Assembly: GCF_014655715.1 (NCBI RefSeq)
Contig: NZ_BNBM01000010.1
Location: 162,800 to 226,799 of the forward strand
DNA length: 64,000 bases
Source: Streptomyces lanatus
GTDB lineage: Bacteria > Actinomycetota > Actinomycetes > Streptomycetales > Streptomycetaceae
Reading direction: 5' to 3'
The notes under the pieces were generated by a model. It saw only the letters and a program-made list of their open reading frames with translations, searched no databases and had not been told where the DNA came from. This document shows, piece by piece, positions 43,172 to 50,111 of the stretch (positions are counted from its first letter, which is position 1; every line of letters starts with the position of its first letter). A program made the position numbers and the translations under genes.

Positions 43172-44527
43172 ATGACTCAGCAGGGGGTGCGCTGGACTGC
43201 GGATCAGGTGCTGGCACTGGCGCCTGACGCAGCGTCACGCAAAGCGGGAAGCAAACTCGGTGCGGCGGGGCCGTGGTCCGAGTCGGGGAGTGCGGACGAA
43301 GGGACGGTGTGGGGGCTGTGCAAGGGAAGTGGCAGCAAGCCGTATCAGACGGTCATCGACATCGCGGACGCGGCCGGGCCCGCGTACAAGTGCAGTTGCC
43401 CCAGCCGTAAGTTCCCGTGCAAACACGCGCTCGGGCTGCTGCTGCTCTGGGCCGGCGGCGACGGCGCGGTGCCGCCGGGGCAGCCGCCGGACTGGGCGGA
43501 GCAGTGGATAAAGGGGAGAAGGCAGCGCGCCGAGGAGAAGCGGACGGCGGGCGCGTCCGGTTCCGCGCCGGGCTCCGCCGATCCGGAGGCGGCACGGCGC
43601 AGGGCCGAGCGCCGGGCGGTGCGGGTCACCGCGGGGGCCACGGAGCTGGAGCAGCGTCTGACGGACCTGCTGCGCGGCGGTCTGGCCGGTGCGGAACAGG
43701 CGGGGTACGGACTGTGGGAGGAGACGGCGGCCCGCATGGTCGACGCCCAGGCCCCCGGACTGGCCGCGCGGGTACAGGAGTTGGGGGCGATTCCGGCCTC
43801 CGGACCCGGCTGGCCGCTGCGCCTGCTGGAGGAGTGCGCCCTGCTCCATCTCCTCGACCAGGGCTGGCTGCGCCGCGAGGCACTGCCCGACGGCCTGGCG
43901 GACACGGTCCGCTCCCGCATCGGCCTGCCCGCCTCGGCGGACGGCCCGCCCCTGCGGGACCGCTGGCTGGTCCTCGCCCAGTACGACACGGCCGACGTGA
44001 AACTGACGACCCGCCGGATCTGGCTGCACGGCGCCGACTCGGGCCGCACCGCGCTGCTCCTCTCCTACGGCGCCGCGGGCCGCGCTCCCGAGCTGACGCT
44101 ACCGGTGGGCCTGGCCCTTGAGGCGGAGCTGACGGCATACCCGGGCGCTGGCCAATTGCGCGCGTCCCTGGGCGAACAGTTCGCACCGCCCGCTCCGGCG
44201 GCGATACGCCCACCGGGCATAACGACGACCGAGGCGACCGCCCGCTACGGCGAGGCCCTCCGCGACGATCCATGGCTGGACTCCGTCCCGGTGACCCTGG
44301 ACCGGGTCATACCCACCCCGGACGGCGACTCATGGCAGCTCGCGGACACCGACACGGACACGGCCCTGCCGCTCACCCCGGCCGCCCGCGCCCGTCCGGG
44401 CCTGTGGCGTCTGGTCGCCCTGTCGGGCGGCGCACCGGTGAAGGTGTTCGGCGAATGCGGCCACCGCGGCTTCACGCCGCTGACGGCCTGGCCGCGGGGC
44501 ACGGGCGAGGCCGTACAGCTGTATTGA
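43172..44527 (+). CDS. SWIM zinc-finger protein of the MoxR cluster
   Basis: ATG at 43172 (MTQQGVRWTADQVLALAPDA) gives 451 residues; starts further upstream would overlap the MoxR promoter. The SWIM zinc motif CSCPSRKFPCKH (C-x-C-x6-C-x-H) lies at about residue 75. A helical region with LEQRLTDLLRGGLAGAEQAG and a beta-rich C-terminal part (RRIWLHGADSGRTALLLSYG) follow. SWIM domains bind DNA or protein. It is divergently transcribed from MoxR with 154 bases between starts and followed by DUF5691. Confidence 0.87.
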   Translation: MTQQGVRWTADQVLALAPDAASRKAGSKLGAAGPWSESGSADEGTVWGLCKGSGSKPYQTVIDIADAAGPAYKCSCPSRKFPCKHALGLLLLWAGGDGAVPPGQPPDWAEQWIKGRRQRAEEKRTAGASGSAPGSADPEAARRRAERRAVRVTAGATELEQRLTDLLRGGLAGAEQAGYGLWEETAARMVDAQAPGLAARVQELGAIPASGPGWPLRLLEECALLHLLDQGWLRREALPDGLADTVRSRIGLPASADGPPLRDRWLVLAQYDTADVKLTTRRIWLHGADSGRTALLLSYGAAGRAPELTLPVGLALEAELTAYPGAGQLRASLGEQFAPPAPAAIRPPGITTTEATARYGEALRDDPWLDSVPVTLDRVIPTPDGDSWQLADTDTDTALPLTPAARARPGLWRLVALSGGAPVKVFGECGHRGFTPLTAWPRGTGEAVQLY

Positions 44528-44566
44528 GCAGCCGCTGTATTGAGCAGCCGCTGCATTGACCAGCTT
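44519..44566. repeat. 16-base tandem duplication over the SWIM stop codon
   Basis: CTGTATTGAGCAGCCG occurs at 44519-44534 and again at 44535-44550, with a third, partly altered copy at 44551-44566. The TGA stop of the SWIM gene lies in the first copy. Confidence 0.85.
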
Positions 44567-44579
44567 CGCCTCGCCCCAG

Positions 44580-44591
44580 CCCCCCCCCCCC
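44580..44591. repeat. Run of twelve C
   Basis: A homopolymer of 12 C lies 32 bases before the DUF5691 ATG, in the leader between SWIM and DUF5691. It may be unstable in length or a sequencing uncertainty. Confidence 0.8.
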
Positions 44592-44622
44592 GCACGAAGA
44601 CAGAACAGAGAGGAACGACCCC

Positions 44623-46290
44623 ATGAACAGTCCCTCCGTTCCCGTGGATCCACCGGCGCAGGACGCCTGGGAGGAACTCGTCACAGCGGCGCTGCTGGGG
44701 ACGGACCGCCGTACACCCCCGGGCTCCGCGCCGGGCCGGGAGGCGCCGGCGGCGTTGCTGGACGCGGCGGCCGTGGAGACCGTACGGCGGCGGGCCGGGC
44801 TGCGTCCGGCGCTGGCGGCGCAGCGTCCGGAGCCGGCCCCGGAAGACACGCGACCGGCGCTGCCCCTGGCGGCGGCCCGGCGGATGGCGATGCTGCTGGC
44901 CGACCGTCCGGGCATGGCCGGCGGCGCCCGCAGGGGCACCTCACCCGACCTCGTGGAGCTGTTGCCCGAGTGGCTCGCGAGGGCGAACGACCGGGGTTTC
45001 GCGCCACCTCCCGAGGCACTGCCCGCCCTGCTGGACGCGGCGCGGGGGCGTACGGATCTGCGCCCGGCGGCGCTGACGTTCGCGGGCCCGCGTGCGGTGT
45101 GGCTCGCCCGGCTGAACCCGGACTGGCGCTTCGCCCTGCGCGCGACCCCGGGCGGCGGCGCGGCACTGCCGCATCTCGACGACCCGGCCGAGATCCAACA
45201 GCTGTGGCAGGAGGGCCTGTTCGCGGAGCGGGTCGCCCTGCTCGCCGCGATACGCGCGCGTGAGCCCGAAGCCGCGCGCGAGCTGCTGAGCACGACCTGG
45301 GCGACGGAGCGTGCCGAGGACCGGCTGATGTTCCTCGACTCGCTACGCATGGGGCTCGGCCCGCGGGACGAGCAGTTCCTGGAGCAGGCGCTGGCCGACC
45401 GGAGCCGCAATGTCCGGGCGACGGCGGCGGAGCTGCTGTCGGCGCTGCCGGGTTCGGCGCTGGCGGCGCGGATGGCGGTGCGGGCCGGGGCCTGTGTGGC
45501 GCTGGATCACACGGGGGACGGACCGGCCATCGGCGTCGAGGCACCGCACGAGTGCGACGCGCCCATGGAGCGCGACGGTGTGGTGGCCAAGGCTCCGGCG
45601 GGTCGGGGTGAACGGTCGTGGTGGTTCGGCCAGTTGGTGGAGGCGGCACCGCTCGGCAGCTGGCCGGGGCGGCTGGGCGGGCGTACGCCTCGGGAGATCG
45701 TGGCGTTGCCGGTGAGGGACGACTGGCAGGCCGAGCTGCATGCCGCGTGGTGCCGTGCGGCGGTACGGCAGCGGGACGCCGAGTGGGCCAGGGCACTGCT
45801 CGGTTCGCCCTCGGCCCCGGAGGCCGGTGGTCCGGGAGCGGTGTCGCTGGCCGAGCGGGCGAAGCTCCTGGGCACGCTGGGCTCGGCCGAGCGGGCCGAG
45901 TGGGTCGCCGGGTTCATCGCGACACACGGTCTGTCGGAGGCGTTTCAGCTGCTCGGAGTGTGCGCGGTGCCGTGGGCCGCGCCGCTCGGGCGGGCGGTGG
46001 TGGACGCGCTCAACATCGCGCGGGACGCGGGGAGTTATCCATGGAGTTTCAGCGGAGTGATGGGCCTGGCCGAGCGCTGTCTCGACCCGGCGGAGGCGAG
46101 CCGCCTCGACGGACTGCTCGCGGTACCGGACGAGCCGGAGGACGCCTCGCCCGGCGCGGGCGGGTACTGGGCGGAGGCGTTCCAACGGCTGGTGACGACA
46201 CTGCGCCTGCGGGCGGCCATGCTCAGCGAACTGGAATCAGCCGCCCCCACACAGGCCGACGACACCCACCCGCACCTAACAACGACCTAG
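44623..46290 (+). CDS. DUF5691 family protein of the MoxR cluster
   Basis: The protein has 555 residues, ATG behind GAGAGGA. It opens with DAWEELVTAALLGTDRRTPP, a DUF5691-like start, and is rich in HEAT-like helical pairs (ALADRSRNVRATAAELLSAL, ERVALLAAIRAREPEAAREL). No catalytic residues are apparent. It is on the same strand as and just after the SWIM gene, so it completes the divergent MoxR/VWA/SWIM set. Its stop TAG overlaps the stop of icmB on the other strand. Confidence 0.84.
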   Translation: MNSPSVPVDPPAQDAWEELVTAALLGTDRRTPPGSAPGREAPAALLDAAAVETVRRRAGLRPALAAQRPEPAPEDTRPALPLAAARRMAMLLADRPGMAGGARRGTSPDLVELLPEWLARANDRGFAPPPEALPALLDAARGRTDLRPAALTFAGPRAVWLARLNPDWRFALRATPGGGAALPHLDDPAEIQQLWQEGLFAERVALLAAIRAREPEAARELLSTTWATERAEDRLMFLDSLRMGLGPRDEQFLEQALADRSRNVRATAAELLSALPGSALAARMAVRAGACVALDHTGDGPAIGVEAPHECDAPMERDGVVAKAPAGRGERSWWFGQLVEAAPLGSWPGRLGGRTPREIVALPVRDDWQAELHAAWCRAAVRQRDAEWARALLGSPSAPEAGGPGAVSLAERAKLLGTLGSAERAEWVAGFIATHGLSEAFQLLGVCAVPWAAPLGRAVVDALNIARDAGSYPWSFSGVMGLAERCLDPAEASRLDGLLAVPDEPEDASPGAGGYWAEAFQRLVTTLRLRAAMLSELESAAPTQADDTHPHLTTT

Positions 46291-46703
46291 GCCCCCGCCG
46301 GCTGACGCACGTTCTCCCGCACCCAGTCCACGATCGACTGCGTGGTGGCCCCCGGCGTGAAGATCTCCGCGACGCCCTTCTCCTTCAGCGGGGCGATGTC
46401 GTCCTCGGGGATGATCCCGCCGCCGAAGACGAGGATGTCCTCCGCGTCGCGTTCCTTGAGGAGGTCGATCACCGCGGCGAAGAGGGTGTTGTGGGCCCCG
46501 GAGAGGATGGACAGGCCGATCGCGTCGGCGTCCTCCTGGATCGCGGTGTCGACGATCTGCTCGGGAGTCTGATGGAGGCCGGTGTAGATGACCTCCATAC
46601 CGGCGTCGCGCAGCGCCCGCGCGATCACCTTGGCCCCGCGATCGTGGCCGTCGAGTCCCGGCTTGGCCACCACCACGCGGATCGGACCGGCTGCCACACC
46701 CAT
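46287..46703 (-). CDS. icmB: Isobutyryl-CoA mutase small, B12-binding subunit
   Basis: ATG at 46703 with GGAGG five bases upstream gives 138 residues, close to known IcmB proteins. The cobalamin-binding signature is complete: KPGLDGHDRGAKVIARAL (DxHxxG with the Co-ligating His), LSILSGAHN and GGGIIPEDD. With a large IcmA subunit encoded elsewhere it interconverts isobutyryl-CoA and n-butyryl-CoA. It could instead be the C-terminal piece of a methylmalonyl-CoA mutase-like enzyme, but the stand-alone form fits IcmB. It converges on DUF5691 with overlapping stop codons. Confidence 0.83.
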   Translation of the reverse strand: MGVAAGPIRVVVAKPGLDGHDRGAKVIARALRDAGMEVIYTGLHQTPEQIVDTAIQEDADAIGLSILSGAHNTLFAAVIDLLKERDAEDILVFGGGIIPEDDIAPLKEKGVAEIFTPGATTQSIVDWVRENVRQPAGA

Positions 46704-47353
46704 CACTGCCTCCATGAAGCGACTAGATCCATCCGTACCGAAAAGCACCGCTCATTTATGAGTTATGCCGCAGTCACGGCACATGTCATACATGGTGCGT
46801 GTATCGCACTCTCCGCTGCTCATCGCACCGGACGGGCCGTCGCGGCACGGACGCCCCGGGCCACGCCGCCCGGAGAAGTGAACGAACGTTATCGCCAGCA
46901 TCCCGCAACCGGCAGTTTCGCGGTGCAGAGCGAGGGGGAAATCACACGGTGGGACACGTTCGCCGCGCACCGTTCCACATCACTGCGGCACACGGGCCGC
47001 AGAAGTCTGCGGTGCACGCGTCGCAGCGGGACCAAGCGCAACGGGAGCCGCAACGAGGTCGCCGCACCACCGCGCCGCCGGGCCGCGCGACGGGGAGGTG
47101 CGGCGCATCGACGGTGGCACGAAGGGCACGTAGGGCAGGTAAGGCACGACAGCGGGGAAGCCTCGTCGCCACACCGGCAGGGAGCCCCGTCAGGTCATCG
47201 GCGCACCTCGGCCACCAGGGCCGGTTCACACACCGCGCGCCTCGCCCGCCCCACGCGCCCTCCTCATGCCCCCGCCGATACCTCGGCCGCGACCTCCCAC
47301 GAGGGCACACGGGGGCCGGAGCCGTCCTCCCGCGTGCCACAAGGAGGTCGGCC
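46704..47353. other. 650-base intergenic region between icmB and the lipase gene
   Basis: No convincing gene is present on either strand. The icmB-proximal part contains CTCATTTATGAG (46751-46762), a short inverted repeat with AT-rich flanks that may be part of the icmB promoter or operator. The remainder is GC-rich without recognised structure. Open frames here have no good start sites. Confidence 0.5.
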
Positions 47354-48226
47354 ATGAAGGTCACCGGGGCAGCACTCCCCTTTCTCCCTCTCTACCGGCG
47401 TCTGCTCCCGAGCAGGCTCGCCGGCCTCTCCCTGGCCCTGCTGAAGGCGACCGCCCTGGAGCTCGCGATCCTGGCCGGACACCTGCTCCTCTACCCCTCC
47501 GGCATCACCCAGGAGCGCCGGACCACCCCCGCGCTCCCCCCGCCGGACGCCGCCCGGCTGCCGACGGAGACCAAACCCCCCGTCGTCCTGCTGCACGGCT
47601 TCATCGACAACCGCTCGGTCTTCGTCCTGCTGCGCCGCAGCCTCGCCCAGCACGGCAGGCACCAGGTCGAGTCGCTCAACTACTCGCCGCTGACCTGCGA
47701 CATCCGCACCGCCGCCGAGCTGCTGGGCCGGCACATCGAGGGGATCTGCGAGCGCACCGGCAGCACCCAGGTCGACATCGTCGGACACAGCCTCGGCGGG
47801 CTGATAGCGCGCTATTACGTGCAGCGCCTCGGCGGCGACCTCAGGGTCCGCACCCTTGTCACGCTCGGCACACCGCACTCCGGCACCCGAGTCGTCCCGC
47901 TGGCCAACGCGCACCCCATCGTGCGCCAGATGCGCCCGGGCTCACCGATCCTGGAGGAGCTGTCCCGCCCCGCACCCGGCTGCCGTACGCACTTCGTGAG
48001 CTTCTGGAGCGATCTCGACCATCTGATGGACCCGCTGGAGACGGCCTGTATCGACCACCCCGACCTGTTGGCGCAGAACGTCCGCGTGAGCGGCGTCGGC
48101 CATCTCGCCCTGCCGGTCCACCCCGCCGTGGCCACCGGAATACGGCAGGCCCTCGACGCCACCGGCACGGGAGCCGAGCCCGCGGCCGGGACCGCCGCCA
48201 AGGCCGACGGCCTGACAGTGGCGTAA
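47354..48226 (+). CDS. Lipase / alpha-beta hydrolase
   Basis: ATG at 47354 with AAGGAGG eight bases upstream gives 290 residues. A hydrophobic N-terminal segment (LSLALLKATALELAILAGHLLLY) may be a signal anchor. The hydrolase core has PVVLLHGFIDNRSVF (oxyanion HG), the nucleophile elbow IVGHSLGGLIARYY (G-x-S-x-G) and GVGHLALPVHP with the catalytic His; DLDHLMDP may give the acid. It resembles secreted triacylglycerol lipases or esterases. Confidence 0.87.
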   Translation: MKVTGAALPFLPLYRRLLPSRLAGLSLALLKATALELAILAGHLLLYPSGITQERRTTPALPPPDAARLPTETKPPVVLLHGFIDNRSVFVLLRRSLAQHGRHQVESLNYSPLTCDIRTAAELLGRHIEGICERTGSTQVDIVGHSLGGLIARYYVQRLGGDLRVRTLVTLGTPHSGTRVVPLANAHPIVRQMRPGSPILEELSRPAPGCRTHFVSFWSDLDHLMDPLETACIDHPDLLAQNVRVSGVGHLALPVHPAVATGIRQALDATGTGAEPAAGTAAKADGLTVA

Positions 48227-48311
48227 CACCCCCGCCCGCACTCGACCGCGCACACTCGACACACAGCGCCCGGACAGCCGGACGACGTCGCCCGACGTCG
48301 TTCAGCATCGA

Positions 48312-48407
48312 ACAATCTTCGAACACAAGGCCAAAGTCGCGCCCGCAGTCCGCCAAAACACGGCCGAATGCCCGTTTCCTTCGGGCGCGAAACCTGCCGA
48401 AGATTGT
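48312..48407. promoter_or_regulatory. Distant inverted repeat in the M23 gene leader
   Basis: ACAATCTTCG (48312-48321) and its exact reverse complement CGAAGATTGT (48398-48407) are 76 bases apart. A small hairpin GTACC-GCCG-GGTAC follows at 48417-48430. The pair could close a large leader structure or be two operator half sites upstream of the M23 gene. Confidence 0.4.
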
Positions 48408-48481
48408 CGTGCCCGCGTACCGCCGGGTACAGTCACCGCACTGCTCTGGCAGCCCCTGTTGTCGAGGCGAGAGAGAAGTTG

Positions 48482-50044
48482 GTGAACGATCGTCACCCGT
48501 CGGGGACCATGACGTCTCCGACCCCGGCTTCCGACGCCGCCTCGGCGCACTACGCGTCGTACGGCACTCAGGAAGCCCACTACGGTGACTCCACCACGTA
48601 CGCCGCCTACGACGCCAACGGTTTTGCCACCGCCGGGCATGTCGACCACGCCGCGCCGACCTTCGACGCGGACCCCCTCTTCGGGAGCCTCCCCGGGCAG
48701 AGCACCGGCGCGTACGACTCCACGCAGTGGTCGACGGGCAGTCACCAGACCGTGAACTACGACGCGTACGCGGCCCAGCACCACGCCGGGTACGACAGCG
48801 GCGCGTACGACACCACGGCCTGGACCGGTGACCACGAGCGACTCGCCTTCGTCCCGCAGCAGGCCAACGGCCATGACGCCTCCGGGCAGTGGGACGCGAA
48901 CGCCTGGCTCCAGCCGGACCAGTCCGGGGTGCCGACTGACCAGACCCAGCACTGGGAATGGGGCACGCAGGCCTTCGACACCGGGGCCTACGACGCCACG
49001 CAGTGGAACTCCGACGGCGGCACCGCGCACACGACCGGCGACTACGAGCAGTCAGCAGAATCCTTCGACCAGCAGGCGACCGCGCACTTCGAGCAGATCG
49101 AGCACGGCAACCCCGCGGCCTACGACGACCCGGCGGGCTACGACGACCCGACGGCCTACGCCGGTCCCGCCGACTACGACAACCCGGGCCAGCACGAAGC
49201 CGAGTTGACCGGCACCGGCGACTACCCCGCCGAGACGCCCGCCCCGCTCCTCGACGGCCAGGAGGAGTCCGCCCCGGCTCCCTCCCCGCGCGCCGCCTCC
49301 CGCAGCGGGTCGCGCTCCCGCCGCCGTACGCCCCCCAAGCGCTCCGCGCTGCTGACGATCGCCGTGCCCTCGGCGTGTGTGATGGGCGTCGCCGGGATCG
49401 CCGCCGCCTCCGTCGGCGGTCTGACCGACGACAAGGACGCGTCCACGCTGGCCTCCGAGGGCGAGGCCGTGAAGCCGTCCACGGCGAACAACAAGCTGGA
49501 CACCCAGCTGGAGAGCCTCTCCGCCGGCGCCGACGACTTCGCCGACCGGGCCAGCCGTACGCAGGAGCGCATCGACCTCAAGGCGCAGCAGGCGGCCGAG
49601 AAGCGCAAGGCCGCCGAGGAGGCTGCCCGCAAGGAGCGGCTGCGCCCGAAGTTCGCGGTCCCCGTCGCCCAGCACGGGCTCAGCGCCTACTTCGGTCAGT
49701 CCGGCATCAACTGGATGTCCGTGCACACCGGTATCGACTTCCCGGTCTCGTACGGCACCACGGTGATGTCCGCGACCGACGGCACCGTCCGCACACAGTG
49801 GAACAGCGCCTACGGCAACATGATGATCGTGACCGCGAAGGACGGCACGGAGACGTGGTACTGCCACCTCTCCAGCTACCGCGTCGCCTCCGGTACGACG
49901 GTCAAGGCCGGCGACCCGATCGCGTACTCCGGCAACTCGGGCAACTCGACCGGCCCGCACCTGCACTTCGAGGTCCGCCCGGGCGGCGGCTCGGCGATAG
50001 ACCCGCTGTCCTGGCTGCGCAGCCACGGCCTCGACCCCTCGTAA
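48482..50044 (+). CDS. M23 metallopeptidase with long Tyr/Asp-rich N-terminus
   Basis: GTG at 48482 behind GAGAGAAG gives 520 residues. The first about 260 residues are a repetitive acidic tract (many GAYDxTxW and YDDPxxY elements). A basic segment and a hydrophobic helix (LLTIAVPSACVMGVAGIAAASVGG) at about 290-315 anchor it. A coiled coil rich in Ala/Lys/Glu follows, then an M23 domain with HTGIDFPVSYGT (H-x3-D) and GPHLHFEVRP (H-x-H). The catalytic domain is thus outside and the Tyr/Asp-rich part inside, or the tract is exported as well. Likely cell-wall endopeptidase. Confidence 0.85.
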   Translation: MNDRHPSGTMTSPTPASDAASAHYASYGTQEAHYGDSTTYAAYDANGFATAGHVDHAAPTFDADPLFGSLPGQSTGAYDSTQWSTGSHQTVNYDAYAAQHHAGYDSGAYDTTAWTGDHERLAFVPQQANGHDASGQWDANAWLQPDQSGVPTDQTQHWEWGTQAFDTGAYDATQWNSDGGTAHTTGDYEQSAESFDQQATAHFEQIEHGNPAAYDDPAGYDDPTAYAGPADYDNPGQHEAELTGTGDYPAETPAPLLDGQEESAPAPSPRAASRSGSRSRRRTPPKRSALLTIAVPSACVMGVAGIAAASVGGLTDDKDASTLASEGEAVKPSTANNKLDTQLESLSAGADDFADRASRTQERIDLKAQQAAEKRKAAEEAARKERLRPKFAVPVAQHGLSAYFGQSGINWMSVHTGIDFPVSYGTTVMSATDGTVRTQWNSAYGNMMIVTAKDGTETWYCHLSSYRVASGTTVKAGDPIAYSGNSGNSTGPHLHFEVRPGGGSAIDPLSWLRSHGLDPS

Positions 50045-50065
50045 GCGACACCGCTCGCCTGCTAC

Positions 50066-50100
50066 GCGCCCCCGCCCGCCGAAAGCGGCAGCGGGGGCGC
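50066..50100. terminator. Bidirectional terminator
   Basis: GCGCCCCCGC (50066-50075) pairs perfectly with GCGGGGGCGC (50091-50100); the loop can form a smaller CCGC/GCGG stem. It lies between the convergent M23 and pcrA genes. Confidence 0.75.
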
Positions 50101-50111
50101 ACTTGTCGGTG

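Noticed and set aside
46752..46970. Possible short CxxC peptide on the minus strand upstream of icmB (ending MYDMCRDCGITHK)
   Set aside because: No ribosome site and no typical Streptomyces codon bias; the CxxC alone is not enough.
46942..47364. Cysteine-containing 140-codon frame on the minus strand between icmB and the lipase gene
   Set aside because: It starts inside the lipase ribosome site region, has Arg/Ala-rich shadow composition and no recognised zinc domain.
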